64,000 nt of DNA from the NCBI GenBank assembly GCA_021847605.1, contig JAJZQN010000003.1, positions 62,001 to 126,000 of the forward strand, in the 5' to 3' direction. The translations under genes were made by a program, and so were the position numbers. The stretch is from Pseudomonadota bacterium (GTDB taxonomy: Bacteria > Pseudomonadota > Alphaproteobacteria > Sphingomonadales > Sphingomonadaceae). This document shows positions 1 to 10,513 of the stretch, in pieces. The notes beneath the pieces are model-generated. The model made no database searches. It saw only the letters and a program-made list of their open reading frames with translations, and was not told the origin of the DNA. Each line of letters begins with the position of its first letter. Position 1 is the stretch's first letter.

Positions 1-289
1 CCACGCTGCCTGCCAGCTTGACCGGATCGACTTCGCCCTGAAGGAAGTAGACCTGTTCGACCAGATCCTTGGGCCATGGCTGAAAGCGGAAGCTCTCCGG
101 ATCGAGGATGGTGCCGACCGGCAGCGCCTTGACCGCGACCAGCACATGGGGCTGATCTGCCTCGGTGGGCATGGACGCGGCATTGACCTGTGGCGATCCC
201 GACGAACTCAACATGCTGCGCGCAAGCAAGGCTGTAGTGACCGCTATGATAAGCGCCCCCACCAGCAGCACGATCTTCTTTGCATCCAT
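1..289 (-). CDS. cpaB: Flp pilus assembly protein CpaB, partial (runs off window start)
   Basis: Reverse-strand reading from ATG at 289 gives MDAKKIVLLVGALIIAVTTALLARSML...ADQPHVLVAVKALPVGTIL..., typical CpaB N-terminal TM plus SAF-like start; adjacent to cpaA-type prepilin peptidase. Confidence 0.8.
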   Translation of the reverse strand, partial: MDAKKIVLLVGALIIAVTTALLARSMLSSSGSPQVNAASMPTEADQPHVLVAVKALPVGTILDPESFRFQPWPKDLVEQVYFLQGEVDPVKLAGSV

Positions 290-339
290 GACGAAATTCG
301 CTCCCTCAAGCGGGTATATTGCCCCTCAGGGCACACACA

Positions 340-813
340 TCACGCAAATTGGTTAAGATATCGTTCGCCAATCAGCCAAAGGGTGGCTAGGGATATGGCG
401 ACACCATAGGGTATCTCGGGTTGGCCCGGCTTTTTCCTGACGCGATGGTGGACCACCGTCAGCAGCGTCACGACGCCACCCAGTATCGCCATCAGCATCA
501 ACAGGCTGAGCGTCGTCTGCACCGAGAACCACAGGGCGAGCGCGCCCAGCAGCTTCACGTCGCCGCCGCCCATCATGCCCAATGCGAACAATCCGGCGAA
601 CAGGGCAAAGACGATGGCGCCCAGTAGCAACTGGATCGCCATGCCCGGCCAAGGGTCCAGCCCGTTTGCCAGCCACCATAAAGGGGCCAGCGCGGCGATG
701 GCTATGTTCAGGCGGTTGGAGATGATGCGCGAACGCAGGTCGGTGATCGCTGCGGCGATCAGCAACATGCATAGAGCGGCAATCAGGCCCAGTCTGAAAA
801 ATTCCCCCGACAT
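340..813 (-). CDS. cpaA: A24 family prepilin peptidase (CpaA/TadV-like)
   Basis: 157 aa multi-TM protein with GMMGGGDVKLLGA motif and N-terminal TDLRSRIISN. Confidence 0.85.
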   Translation of the reverse strand: MSGEFFRLGLIAALCMLLIAAAITDLRSRIISNRLNIAIAALAPLWWLANGLDPWPGMAIQLLLGAIVFALFAGLFALGMMGGGDVKLLGALALWFSVQTTLSLLMLMAILGGVVTLLTVVHHRVRKKPGQPEIPYGVAISLATLWLIGERYLNQFA

Positions 814-833
814 GGGGACTTCATGTAGACCAT

Positions 834-1817
834 ATGACTTACCAAAGCGTAACCATGACCATTATGGATTCACCCGACTTGCCCCACCTTCCCTTCGACC
901 GGCGCGCCTGGCCCATGGGTGGCCTTCTCGATTACTGGACGGCGCCCGATGGCTGGCCGATCCGCCGTTATCGGCTGGGCAGCGGCGAACGGGGGCGCAT
1001 GCTCATTCTGAATGGGCGCGGCGACATGATCGAAAAATATCTGGAGGTGATCCAGCATTGGGCGGGACGGGGATGGGCCGTCACCAGCTTCGACTGGCGC
1101 GGACAGGGGGGGTCGGGCCGCCTGACGCCTGATCCGATGTGTGGCCATATCGATGATTTTGCGCACTGGATTGCGGATTTCAAAGCGCTGGCGGCGGATT
1201 GGCGGGCGGAAGGCAGCGGGCCGACGGCGATGCTGGGGCATAGCATGGGCGGCCATATGTTGCTCCGCGCCTTGGCAGAAGGGGCCATGCCGCCTGATGC
1301 CGCCATTGCCGTCGCGCCGATGCTGGGCCTGCACACCGCGCCCATGCCGCGATGGCTGGCGGTCGCGATCGCGCATGCGATGCTGGCGCTGGGTAAGGGG
1401 GAACATCAGGCCTGGACCCAGAAGGAGGGATCGGAACGGCAGCGGCGGATGCGGCAAAAACGCCTGACGCACGACCCGGAACGCTATGCCGACGAAATCT
1501 GGTGGCGCGATCATAGCCGCGACATCGCATTGGGACCGCCGAGTTGGAACTGGGTGGCACAGGCGCTCGATTCGACCCGTACTCTGGCAGAGGGGGATGG
1601 GCTGGCGCGGCTGACGGTCCCTCTGCTGATCCTGGCGGCGGAAACCGATCGACTGGTGTCCACCCCGGCCATTCGTGCGGTGGCCGCCCGCATTGCAGGC
1701 GCCCGGCTGCATGTCTATGGGGCAGAGGCTGCGCATGAAATCCTGCGGGAACTGGACCTTGTCCGGCTCGACGCGCTGGCCCGCATCGACGCCTTTCTGG
1801 ACGAGGTTGCCCGTTGA
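834..1817 (+). CDS. alpha/beta hydrolase (lysophospholipase-like)
   Basis: 327 aa; GHSMGGH nucleophile elbow, FDWRGQGGSGR. Confidence 0.85.
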   Translation: MTYQSVTMTIMDSPDLPHLPFDRRAWPMGGLLDYWTAPDGWPIRRYRLGSGERGRMLILNGRGDMIEKYLEVIQHWAGRGWAVTSFDWRGQGGSGRLTPDPMCGHIDDFAHWIADFKALAADWRAEGSGPTAMLGHSMGGHMLLRALAEGAMPPDAAIAVAPMLGLHTAPMPRWLAVAIAHAMLALGKGEHQAWTQKEGSERQRRMRQKRLTHDPERYADEIWWRDHSRDIALGPPSWNWVAQALDSTRTLAEGDGLARLTVPLLILAAETDRLVSTPAIRAVAARIAGARLHVYGAEAAHEILRELDLVRLDALARIDAFLDEVAR

Positions 1818-2917
1818 ATCATCCCGACATCGTCGTCATCGGTGCAGGCATTGCGGGCGCCAGTCTGGGCGCGGAGCTGGCGGGTGACGCCAATGTCCTG
1901 ATGCTGGAGATGGAGGATCGGCCCGGCTATCATGCCAGCGGGCGATCGGTGGCTTTCTGGGAAGAAACCTATGGCGGCCCGGCGATACAGCCGTTGACCA
2001 CCGCATCGGGACCGATGCTGGCCAGCCCCGACCCTGATTTTCATGAGGGCAGCCTTCTGTCGCCGCGCCGGACGCTGCATATCGGCCGTGCAGCGGATGA
2101 GGATGCGCGCGATGCGATGATCGCGGCCTTCGCCGGCAAGGTCGATCTTCAGATCATTGATCCCTCCACGCTGGTGCCGGGATTGCGGCCCGAATGGACG
2201 CTGGGTCTGCTGGAGGCAAGCTGTCAGGACATTGACGTCGCGGCGCTTCATCAGGCCTATTTGCGCCAGTTTCGCAGGCGAGGTGGTCAATTGCGCCTGT
2301 CGGCAGGACTGGAATCCGCCCGGCGAGAAGGCGATGGCTGGCGCATCGAAACGCGCGACGGCACCATTCATTGCGGCATGCTGATTAATGCGGCAGGTGC
2401 CTGGGCGGACGCGGTGGCGCTGCGGTGCGGCGTGCCCCCGGTCGGGATTATGCCGTTGCGGCGGACGGTTGTGCAACTGCGCGTCCCGACCTTGCCATCG
2501 CCCGACCTTCCGCTGGTGATGGACCTGCGTGAACAATTTTATTTCAAGCCGGAGGGGCAAGGGCGCGTCTGGCTGACCCCCCATGATGAGGAGCCGTCGC
2601 CGCCCTGTGACGCTGCACCCGAGGAACTGGCCGTGGCACAAGCGATCGCCCGGTTCGGGGAAGCGGTGGATTGGCCCATTGGTGGCATAGACCATGAATG
2701 GGCTGGCCTGCGCAGTTTCGCGCCCGACCGCGTGCCGGTCTATGGCTTCGAGCCGGAAGAGCTGCGTTTCTTCTGGTTCGCGGGGCAGGGCGGTTTCGGC
2801 TTTCAGACGGCGCCGGCCGCCGCGCTGCTGGCCGCTGCTCTGGTCAAGGGAAAGGCGACCCCTTCGGCCATTGCGGGCATCGACGCGGCGCTCTATCGTC
2901 CGGAACGGTTTCGGTAG
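1814..2917 (+). CDS. FAD-dependent oxidoreductase (DAO family)
   Basis: DIVVIGAGIAGASLGAEL dinucleotide-binding motif; overlaps upstream gene by 4 nt (ATGA-type coupling). Confidence 0.85.
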   Translation: MNHPDIVVIGAGIAGASLGAELAGDANVLMLEMEDRPGYHASGRSVAFWEETYGGPAIQPLTTASGPMLASPDPDFHEGSLLSPRRTLHIGRAADEDARDAMIAAFAGKVDLQIIDPSTLVPGLRPEWTLGLLEASCQDIDVAALHQAYLRQFRRRGGQLRLSAGLESARREGDGWRIETRDGTIHCGMLINAAGAWADAVALRCGVPPVGIMPLRRTVVQLRVPTLPSPDLPLVMDLREQFYFKPEGQGRVWLTPHDEEPSPPCDAAPEELAVAQAIARFGEAVDWPIGGIDHEWAGLRSFAPDRVPVYGFEPEELRFFWFAGQGGFGFQTAPAAALLAAALVKGKATPSAIAGIDAALYRPERFR

Positions 2918-2941
2918 CGAAATACTTGAAGGAGTATGCCC

Positions 2942-3118
2942 ATGGCGCACAAATTCGTGATCGAGAAGAACAAGGCAGGCGAGTTCGTCGCGAAGTTCAA
3001 ATATAATAGCGAACTGATCTTCTGGACGGAGGGCTATGCCAGCAAGGCTGGCGCAAAGAACGCCATCGAATCCATCCTGAAGAACGGTCCCGGCGCCCCG
3101 ATCGAGGAAGCCGAGTAA
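2942..3118 (+). CDS. YegP/DUF1508-like small protein
   Basis: MAHKFVIEKNKAGEFVAKFKYNSELIFWTEGYASKAGAKNAIESI: single copy of the DUF1508 repeat. Confidence 0.75.
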   Translation: MAHKFVIEKNKAGEFVAKFKYNSELIFWTEGYASKAGAKNAIESILKNGPGAPIEEAE

Positions 3119-3125
3119 AAAGCGA

Positions 3126-4436
3126 CTATCCGCGTATCGCTCGTCGGCTGGCCAGACCCATCATGGCAAAGCCGGCGAGCGAAGCGACGACATTGGCCAT
3201 CGCTGCCCCGCGCGTGCCATAAAGCGGCAAGAGCGCCGCCTGAAGCCCCAGCAGCAGCAGCGTCGATACAAAGGTGATGCGCAGCGACAGGCCCGCCCGG
3301 TCGGTCGCCATCAGCAGCGGGCGATAACTGACCCCGATCAGGTCGATACAGGCCGATATGCCCAGCAGTACCAGCAACGGATAGGCGGCAATGAATTCAT
3401 GGCCCGCCACCAGTCCCAGCAGCGGACGGCCGATGGTCACGATCAGCAGGATGATGACCGCGCCCGCCGCCAGCGCGAGTCGATTGGTACGGCGGAACAG
3501 GGCGTCCAGCGCCTCGCCGCCATGGCTTGCATGAGTGCGCGACAATTCGACGAAGATGCTGCGGGACAGCAGGCTGGAAATCTTGGTCAGCGAATTGGCA
3601 AGCTGATTGGCAAGGCGATAGAGGCCCGCGCCGGTGGGGCCGACGAACAGGCCGACGATCAATACCGCGACCTGCTGCCCCACCGACGACAAGGTGGTTT
3701 GCAGGTTGGTGGCGGTCAGGAAACCGACGATGCCCGGATTTTCATGCCGCGCATCCATGGCCCGTCCGGCGGTCCAGCGGCCAAGGCGTCCGGCTCCGAC
3801 CCGCAACGCCAGCCACCAATAGGCCAGTGCGCAAAGCAGTTCGGAAAACGCCCAGGCGATCAGATAGCCGGTGATCGTCGGCATCAGCAGCAGGGCGATG
3901 CCCGCGCCGATCATCCGCCCGACCGGGATCATGGTTTCGGCGAAAGCGGCCGAATCGAAACGGTCGAACAGGCGCAGCACGCCCGTCGGGCTGGACCTTA
4001 TGGTAATCATCATCACCATGCAGAACAGCCATGCCTGAAGCCCCATGCCGGGCGGCAATTCCAGCAGATTGTGAAACGCGACGATGATGACCGCCGCGAT
4101 CAGGCCACCTACCGCAGCGGACGCAAGGTCGATCAGGATGCAGAATCGTAAAACCCGGTTCAGCGCATCGCCATCGTCATTGGTCAGATGTTGCTGGCCG
4201 TAACGCACCACAATCTGCCAGCTATCGAAACTGACGATGGTCTTGATGACGGTGGCGGCGCTCAGCACCAGTGCAAAACGGCCGAAATCCGCGACCCCCA
4301 GCGTTCGTGTCACAATGGCGAGATAGGCCAGGGACAGCACGCCACCCACGCCCTTGCCGCCCAGCAGCCAGCCGGTATTGGCCAGAATGCGCGAGAAACC
4401 GTCCTGCGCTCCGGCGGGCCTGCCCTTCCACTTCAC
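3126..4436 (-). CDS. polysaccharide biosynthesis / oligosaccharide flippase family protein
   Basis: 436 aa, many TM helices, N-terminal NTGWLLGGKGVGGVLSLAYLAIVTRTLG typical of Wzx-type MATE/MOP flippases. Confidence 0.8.
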   Translation of the reverse strand: MKWKGRPAGAQDGFSRILANTGWLLGGKGVGGVLSLAYLAIVTRTLGVADFGRFALVLSAATVIKTIVSFDSWQIVVRYGQQHLTNDDGDALNRVLRFCILIDLASAAVGGLIAAVIIVAFHNLLELPPGMGLQAWLFCMVMMITIRSSPTGVLRLFDRFDSAAFAETMIPVGRMIGAGIALLLMPTITGYLIAWAFSELLCALAYWWLALRVGAGRLGRWTAGRAMDARHENPGIVGFLTATNLQTTLSSVGQQVAVLIVGLFVGPTGAGLYRLANQLANSLTKISSLLSRSIFVELSRTHASHGGEALDALFRRTNRLALAAGAVIILLIVTIGRPLLGLVAGHEFIAAYPLLVLLGISACIDLIGVSYRPLLMATDRAGLSLRITFVSTLLLLGLQAALLPLYGTRGAAMANVVASLAGFAMMGLASRRAIRG

Positions 4437-4538
4437 GATGCTTTGATGCCTTCTGTCGTCTGCGCGCCTATCTAGGCGTAGTAGATGTCAGATTGAAGCC
4501 GCCTTTTTTTCGGCCAAATTCCATTCTAATGGGCGGGC

Positions 4539-5306
4539 ATGACCATCCGCAAAGCCATCATCCTGTCGGCGGGCCAAGGCTCGCGCCTGTTGCCGCTGAC
4601 CCGCGACGTGCCCAAATGCATGATCGATTTCAACGGCCGCACCCTCATCAGCTGGCAAATCGCCGCGCTGGCGGCCAATGGCGTGACCGACATCGTGGTC
4701 GTCACCGGCTTCCGCACCGAACGGGTGGAGGATCATGCCCTGCAACTCTATCGCGACACCGGCGCGCGCATCCGCACCCTGTTCAACCCCTTCTTTCAGG
4801 TCGCCGATAACCTCGGCACCTGCTGGATCGCACGGGAAGAGATGGATGAGGACTTCATCATCCTGAACGGCGATACCATCGTGTCGGATGAGATCGTCGC
4901 AAAGCTGATCGCCGGGGCGCAGGATGCGATCACCGTCACGGTGGACGTGAAGGCGGGCGACTATGATGACGATGATATGAAGGTGAACCGCGACGCCAGC
5001 GGCCGCCTGCATGCCATCGGCAAGCGGTTGCTGCCGCCCGATACTAACGCCGAATCGATCGGCATGCTGGCCTTCACCGGGGAAGGCCCGGCGATCTTCC
5101 GCAATCAGGTGGATCAGATGATGCGGACGCCCGAAGGGGTGGAGCGCTGGTATCTGCGCGCCATTGACATCATCGCCAAGGGCAACCGCGTCGGCACCGT
5201 GTCCATCGAAGGGCTGGACTGGCAGGAAGTCGACTTCCCGCAGGATGTGGAAGCCGCCAACGCGCTGACCGCACGCTGGGTCGCCGAAGGGCGCTATACG
5301 GGCTGA
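4539..5306 (+). CDS. NTP transferase (sugar-phosphate or phosphocholine cytidylyltransferase-like)
   Basis: MTIRKAIILSAGQGSRLLPLTRDVPKCMIDFNGRTLISWQ: nucleotidyltransferase signature. Confidence 0.85.
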   Translation: MTIRKAIILSAGQGSRLLPLTRDVPKCMIDFNGRTLISWQIAALAANGVTDIVVVTGFRTERVEDHALQLYRDTGARIRTLFNPFFQVADNLGTCWIAREEMDEDFIILNGDTIVSDEIVAKLIAGAQDAITVTVDVKAGDYDDDDMKVNRDASGRLHAIGKRLLPPDTNAESIGMLAFTGEGPAIFRNQVDQMMRTPEGVERWYLRAIDIIAKGNRVGTVSIEGLDWQEVDFPQDVEAANALTARWVAEGRYTG

Positions 5307-5320
5307 CGACTTGCTGAATG

Positions 5321-5354
5321 CCGTTCGTTTCGAGCGAAGTCGAGAAACGAACGG
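5321..5354. repeat. Dispersed palindromic repeat, copy A (CCGTTCGTTTCGAGCGAAGTCGAGAAACGAACGG)
   Basis: 11-bp perfect outer stem CCGTTCGTTTC/GAAACGAACGG; related copies at 19304, 22095 and 59672. Confidence 0.8.
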
Positions 5355-5370
5355 ATCAAACTATCGCTTA

Positions 5371-5413
5371 ATGAAGAAGGGCGCCGGATCATCGATCCCG
5401 CGCCCTTCTTCAT
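5371..5413. terminator. Bidirectional intrinsic terminator-like hairpin
   Basis: ATGAAGAAGGGCGC...GCGCCCTTCTTCAT, 14-bp perfect stem between convergent genes; extends just into the 3' end of purL. Confidence 0.65.
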
Positions 5414-5414
5414 A

Positions 5415-7649
5415 TCAGTTGTTCATCAGCGCCGGGAAGAAGCCCTCATGGGCATGGCGCAGATCGCTGAGCGTGGCCCAGCCGATATTCTCGTCCGCAT
5501 TGCCCACTGTCACGGCCTCGCCGCCGGTCACGCCGATGCGGGTCGCGGGAATGCCGGCGGCCTGCGCGCGGGCGATGATCGCGGCGGCATCGCCGGTCAC
5601 GACATAGCGGCCCTGATCTTCACCGAACATCTGCGCGACGAGCAGCGTGTCATTGTCCCAGTCGGGTTCGATAGTCGCGCCGACCTTGCCCGCCAGCGCC
5701 ATTTCCGCGATCGTGACCAACAGACCGCCGTCCGATACGTCATGCACGGCATTGACCTCGCCAGCGCCGACCAGCGCGCGGACCAGATCGGCGGCCTGAC
5801 GTTCACGGCTCAGGTCGACGCTGGGCGCATCGCCCGCCTCGCGGCCCTGCACTTCGCGCAGCCACAGAGACTGGCCGAGGTGAACGGCGGTATCGCCGAT
5901 CAGGACGATGTCCTGCCCCTCACCCTTGAACGCGACGGTCGCCATCACGTCGATATTCGCCAGCAGGCCGATGCCGCCGATGGCCGGGGTCGGCAGGATC
6001 GCCGAACCGCCGCCGGTCGCCTTCGATTCATTGTAGAGCGATACGTTGCCCGACACGATCGGGAAGTCGAGCGCGCGGCAGGCATCGCCCATGCCTTCCA
6101 GACAGCCGGTCAGCTGCGCCATGATTTCGGGGCGCTGCGGATTGGCGAAGTTCAGGCAGTTGGTGACGGCCAGCGGGGTGGAGCCCACGGCAGACAGGTT
6201 GCGATAGCATTCGGCAATCGCCTGCTTGCCGCCTTCATAGGGGTCGGCATAGCAATAGCGCGGGGTGCAATCGGTGCTGATCGCAATGCCCTTGCCGCTG
6301 CCATGGACGCGCACGACGGCGGCGTCGCCACCGGGGCGCTGCACCGTGTCGGCGCCGACCGTATGGTCATATTGTTCCCAGATCCAGCGACGGCTGGCAA
6401 TGTCCGGCGACCCCATCAGCGTCACCAGATCGGCGCCGATGTCGTCGCTTTCGCCGATTTCGCCCAGCGGCTCGACCTTCGACCACAGCTTATACTCGTC
6501 CTTCGGCATGGAGGGACGGTCATAGAGCGGCGCATCGTCGGCCAGCGGAGCCAGCGGAATGTCGCAGACGATTTCGCCCTTATGCTCCAGCACCATGCGG
6601 CCGGTGTCGGTGACATGGCCGATGACGGCGAAGTCCAGTTCCCACTTTTTGAAGATGGCCTCGGCAAAGGCTTCGCGGCCGGGCTTCAGCACCATGAGCA
6701 TGCGCTCCTGGCTTTCCGACAGCATCATCTCATAGGTGGTCATGCCGGTTTCGCGCTGCGGCACGTCGTCCATCTTCAGGTGGATGCCGACGCCGCCCTT
6801 CGACGCCATTTCCACCGAGGAGGAGGTGAGGCCGGCCGCGCCCATATCCTGAATGGCGACGATCGCGTCGGACGCCATCAGTTCAAGGCATGCCTCGATC
6901 AGCAGCTTTTCGGTGAAGGGGTCGCCCACCTGCACGGTCGGACGCTTGGCATCGGCGTCGTCGCCGAAATCGGCCGACGCCATGGTCGCGCCATGGATGC
7001 CGTCACGGCCGGTCTTGGACCCTACATAGACGATCGGATTGCCGACGCCCGATGCGGCCGAATAGAAAATCTTGTCGGTGTCGGCGACGCCCACGGTCAT
7101 CGCGTTGACCAGAATATTGCCGTCATAGGCCGGGTGGAAATTCACTTCGCCACCCACGGTCGGCACGCCGACGCAATTGCCATAGCCGCCAATGCCATGC
7201 ACCACGCCGCTGATCAGATGCTTCATCTTGGGGTGGTCGGGGCGGCCGAAGCGCAGGGCATTCATGTTCGCGACCGGACGCGCGCCCATGGTGAACACGT
7301 CGCGCAAAATGCCGCCGACGCCCGTCGCCGCGCCCTGATAGGGTTCGATATAGGATGGGTGGTTATGGCTCTCCATCTTGAAGATGGCGGCCTGACCATC
7401 GCCGATGTCGACCACGCCGGCATTTTCGCCGGGACCGCAAATCACCTGCGGGCCTTTGGTGGGCAGCTTCATCAGATGGATTTTCGATGATTTATAGGAG
7501 CAATGCTCCGACCACATGACGGAGAAAATACCGAGTTCGGTCAGGTTCGGCTCACGGCCGATCGCCTTCAGTACGCGGTCATATTCTTCCGGGCTGAGGC
7601 CATGTTCGGCGACGATTTCCGGGGTGATCTGGGATGCGGTGCTGGACAT
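5415..7649 (-). CDS. purL: phosphoribosylformylglycinamidine synthase subunit PurL
   Basis: 744 aa; [38 protein letters not shown]. Confidence 0.97.
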   Translation of the reverse strand: MSSTASQITPEIVAEHGLSPEEYDRVLKAIGREPNLTELGIFSVMWSEHCSYKSSKIHLMKLPTKGPQVICGPGENAGVVDIGDGQAAIFKMESHNHPSYIEPYQGAATGVGGILRDVFTMGARPVANMNALRFGRPDHPKMKHLISGVVHGIGGYGNCVGVPTVGGEVNFHPAYDGNILVNAMTVGVADTDKIFYSAASGVGNPIVYVGSKTGRDGIHGATMASADFGDDADAKRPTVQVGDPFTEKLLIEACLELMASDAIVAIQDMGAAGLTSSSVEMASKGGVGIHLKMDDVPQRETGMTTYEMMLSESQERMLMVLKPGREAFAEAIFKKWELDFAVIGHVTDTGRMVLEHKGEIVCDIPLAPLADDAPLYDRPSMPKDEYKLWSKVEPLGEIGESDDIGADLVTLMGSPDIASRRWIWEQYDHTVGADTVQRPGGDAAVVRVHGSGKGIAISTDCTPRYCYADPYEGGKQAIAECYRNLSAVGSTPLAVTNCLNFANPQRPEIMAQLTGCLEGMGDACRALDFPIVSGNVSLYNESKATGGGSAILPTPAIGGIGLLANIDVMATVAFKGEGQDIVLIGDTAVHLGQSLWLREVQGREAGDAPSVDLSRERQAADLVRALVGAGEVNAVHDVSDGGLLVTIAEMALAGKVGATIEPDWDNDTLLVAQMFGEDQGRYVVTGDAAAIIARAQAAGIPATRIGVTGGEAVTVGNADENIGWATLSDLRHAHEGFFPALMNN

Positions 7650-7686
7650 GCCCGCGCCTTTAGCGGGGGCGTGTCCGAATCACAAT

Positions 7687-7721
7687 GGGGCGCGGCACCC
7701 CTGACGGATGTGCCGCGCCCC
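7687..7721. terminator. Hairpin between purL and glycine-zipper gene, terminator-like
   Basis: GGGGCGCGGCAC-N11-GTGCCGCGCCCC, 12-bp perfect stem; poor U-tract. Confidence 0.5.
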
Positions 7722-7744
7722 ATATTCGTTCTTTCTGCGCCGGG

Positions 7745-8080
7745 TTAGCAGCTACCGTTGCGATCGATGGCGCGGCCGGCGAGGGCGCCTGCACCTGCGC
7801 CCACGACGGTGCCGGTGGCGCGATCGCCGCGGGTGTCGACGGCCCGGCCCAGCAGCGCGCCGGCTACGCCACCCAGCAGCAGGCCGGTGGTGCCGCCCGA
7901 CTTGCGGCAGCGATAGTCGCCACGATAGCCGCGACGGTCGTCATGGCGGCGATAGTCGCGGCCGCGATCGTCGCGATGCCAGCCGCGATCATGGTCACGG
8001 GCAAAAGACGTCGCCGGAACGGTGGCGCTGACGGTGGCGGCGCCCATGGCGATAGCCATGATGGATTTGCTGAACTTCAT
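7745..8080 (-). CDS. glycine zipper 2TM domain protein, exported
   Basis: Signal peptide, Arg/Asp/His-rich stretch, GGTTGLLLGGVAGALLGRAVDTRGDRATGTVVGAGAGALAGRAI. Confidence 0.75.
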   Translation of the reverse strand: MKFSKSIMAIAMGAATVSATVPATSFARDHDRGWHRDDRGRDYRRHDDRRGYRGDYRCRKSGGTTGLLLGGVAGALLGRAVDTRGDRATGTVVGAGAGALAGRAIDRNGSC

Positions 8081-8194
8081 GATCTTTTTCCTCGACCTTT
8101 ATCCTGTGATTCGAGGATTGCCATGAACGGCGTGGCACAAGCCTGAACCGCTTCGTTATCTGCTGTTCAGGAAAGCGCTCAAAGCTGGCGGATA

Positions 8195-8226
8195 TAAAAA
8201 GGGCCGAACCTGTGAAGGTCCGGCCC
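8195..8226 (-). terminator. Intrinsic terminator of the lipoprotein gene
   Basis: Minus strand GGGCCGGACCTTCACAGGTTCGGCCCTTTTTAT: stem plus U-tract. Confidence 0.75.
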
Positions 8227-8251
8227 GCTATTGTCCCGATTTATGTAAAGA

Positions 8252-8635
8252 TCAGACGTGGCAGGCCTGTGCAGCCTTGCCCGGCACGGTGATCGTGACC
8301 TTGTCACCCGAACCATCGACGGTGAAACCACCCTCGGCCGTGAAGGGCTGGCCAGCTTCCGGGGCGGACAGCTTGGTCGGGGTTCCGGCCTTTTCGGTGC
8401 GCAGCAGCGCCGTCTTGTCGTCGCTCATATAGTCGACGAAGATCAGGCTGTTGTCCTTGCAGCGGAACTGCTTGTTGGCCTTGACCGACGGCGGCAGCTC
8501 GACCGGCGCCGCATTGGCAAGCTGGTTGGCCATGGGGTCGGCCGGGCCGCCCACGACTTCGGGTTCGTCACTCTTGTTGCAGGCCGACAGCAGGGTCAGG
8601 CCGGCAACGGCGATCAGGGGGAGATAAGATTTCAT
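8252..8635 (-). CDS. putative lipoprotein, uncharacterised
   Basis: MKSYLPLIAVAGLTLLSACNKSDEPE: lipobox LSAC. Confidence 0.7.
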   Translation of the reverse strand: MKSYLPLIAVAGLTLLSACNKSDEPEVVGGPADPMANQLANAAPVELPPSVKANKQFRCKDNSLIFVDYMSDDKTALLRTEKAGTPTKLSAPEAGQPFTAEGGFTVDGSGDKVTITVPGKAAQACHV

Positions 8636-8814
8636 AGCGATCCTTTTATGTGCATGTGCAACATGGGGGTCAACGCAAAAACGGCCATTGTCCGCCATGC
8701 GGTTGGTATGACGTCATGACGTTTTGATGACATACGCTCCCGCAATGCATCATTCGTCCGGGCAACTGGCGCGCGGACTTGACCGGGGGTGTGGTGGCGG
8801 TCAATGGATGCGGC

Positions 8815-9075
8815 ATGGCGATGGACGAGACTAATAACGCACCCGATCCTGCAACCCTGTCTTTCGAGGAGGCATTGCGCGCGCTGGAGGGGATTGTGCG
8901 GCGACTGGAAAGCGGTGACGTACCGCTCGATGAATCGATCGCGCTCTATGCCCGCGGCGAAGAATTGCGCAAGCGCTGCACCGAACGGTTGCAGGCGGCC
9001 GAAGCGCGGATCGCGAAGCTGACCGTCGATGCCAGCGGCGCCGTTACCGGCGCGCAGCCGTTCGGCGCGGACTGA
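8815..9075 (+). CDS. xseB: exodeoxyribonuclease VII small subunit
   Basis: LSFEEALRALEGIVRRLESGDVPLDESIALYARGEELRKRC. Confidence 0.95.
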   Translation: MAMDETNNAPDPATLSFEEALRALEGIVRRLESGDVPLDESIALYARGEELRKRCTERLQAAEARIAKLTVDASGAVTGAQPFGAD

Positions 9076-9077
9076 TC

Positions 9078-9995
9078 GTGATGGCCGGGGGAGGGGGCGC
9101 CTCCGCCACCGACATGGTGCGACTTCGCGCCGCCGGGGTCGCCGTACAGATTGATGCGGCGTTCGATCGTCTGCTAACCATCCCGGACGATGCGCGCGAT
9201 CGCCTGTATGAAGCGATGCGTCACGCGGCGATCGGCGGTGGCAAGCGGCTGCGCCCCTTGCTGGTGCGGGCGACCGGCGACCTGTTCAACCTGTCCGACG
9301 AATCGGTGATGCGGGTCGGCCTCGCGGTCGAATGCATCCATGTCTATTCTCTGATCCATGACGATCTGCCGGCCATGGACGATGACGACATGCGGCGCGG
9401 CAAACCCACCGTGCATAAGGCCTATGATGAGGCGACGGCGATCCTGGCGGGCGATTGCCTGCACGATCTGGCGTTTGAGATATTGGCGGACGAGGCCTGC
9501 CATCCCGACCCGTTCGTCCGCATCGAACTGGTAAAGGCGCTGGCTCTGTCCAGCGGCCCCGCTGGCATGGCGGGCGGTCAGATGATGGATCTGGAGGCGG
9601 AAAACAGCCGCTTCGACCTGCCCACTGTCACCCGGCTGCAAAATCTGAAGACCGGCGCGCTGATCGCCTTCTGCGTCGATGCCGCCGCCATCATGGCGCG
9701 TATTCCCGACGATCGTCGCACCCGGCTGCATGGCTATGCCCGCGACATCGGCCTTGCCTTCCAGATTGCCGACGATCTGCTGGATGTGGAGGGCGACGCT
9801 GTGCTGGCGGGCAAGGCGCTGGGCAAGGATGCGGCGGCGGGAAAGGAAACCTTCGTCTCGCTGCTGGGTGTGGAACGGGCGCGGGAGCAGGGGCGTTTGC
9901 TCGTTGAACAGGCCAAGGCGCATCTGCACGGCTATGGGCCAGAGGCCGACCTGCTGCGCGCCATTGCCGACTATATTGTGGAGAGGGACCGCTAA
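9078..9995 (+). CDS. ispA: polyprenyl (farnesyl/geranyl) diphosphate synthase
   Basis: GGGKRLRPLL, DDLPAMDDDDMRRGKPT (first Asp-rich motif), FQIADDLLD (second). Confidence 0.93.
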   Translation: MMAGGGGASATDMVRLRAAGVAVQIDAAFDRLLTIPDDARDRLYEAMRHAAIGGGKRLRPLLVRATGDLFNLSDESVMRVGLAVECIHVYSLIHDDLPAMDDDDMRRGKPTVHKAYDEATAILAGDCLHDLAFEILADEACHPDPFVRIELVKALALSSGPAGMAGGQMMDLEAENSRFDLPTVTRLQNLKTGALIAFCVDAAAIMARIPDDRRTRLHGYARDIGLAFQIADDLLDVEGDAVLAGKALGKDAAAGKETFVSLLGVERAREQGRLLVEQAKAHLHGYGPEADLLRAIADYIVERDR

Positions 9996-10000
9996 ACGTC

Positions 10001-10513
10001 ATGAGCAAACAGCGTATCGGTGTCTATCCCGGCACATTCGACCCCATCACCCTGGGGCATATGGACATCATCCGGCGCGGCGCAAAGCTGGTCGACAAGC
10101 TGGTGATCGGGGTCACTACCAATATTTCCAAATCGCCGATGTTCACCGACGAGGAACGGCTGGAAATGGTGCGCCGTGAATGTGCGGGCATCGACACCGA
10201 AATCGTCGTGACCGGGTTCAACTCGCTGCTGATGGACTTTGCCGAATCGCAGGGGGCCAGCGTCATCATCCGCGGGCTGCGCGCCGTCGCCGACTTCGAA
10301 TATGAATATCAGATGGCGGGCATGAATCAGCAGATCAACAGCCGGGTCGAGACGGTTTTCCTGATGGCGGATGTGTCGTTGCAACCGATCGCATCGCGTC
10401 TGGTCAAGGAAATCGCCCTCTATGGCGGCCCGATCCACAAATTCGTCAGTCCCATAGTAAGGGACGAGGTGACGGCGCGCGTCGAACTGATCGGACGCAA
10501 GGGGCAGAGCTGA
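10001..10513 (+). CDS. coaD: pantetheine-phosphate adenylyltransferase
   Basis: RIGVYPGTFDPITLGHMDII; RGLRAVADFEYEYQMA. Confidence 0.96.
   Translation: MSKQRIGVYPGTFDPITLGHMDIIRRGAKLVDKLVIGVTTNISKSPMFTDEERLEMVRRECAGIDTEIVVTGFNSLLMDFAESQGASVIIRGLRAVADFEYEYQMAGMNQQINSRVETVFLMADVSLQPIASRLVKEIALYGGPIHKFVSPIVRDEVTARVELIGRKGQS

Noticed and set aside
5448-7490. 680-aa plus-strand ORF opposite purL
   Set aside because: Antisense of a confidently identified gene; His/Arg/Ala/Gly-rich composition typical of GC-rich shadow frames, no domain motifs
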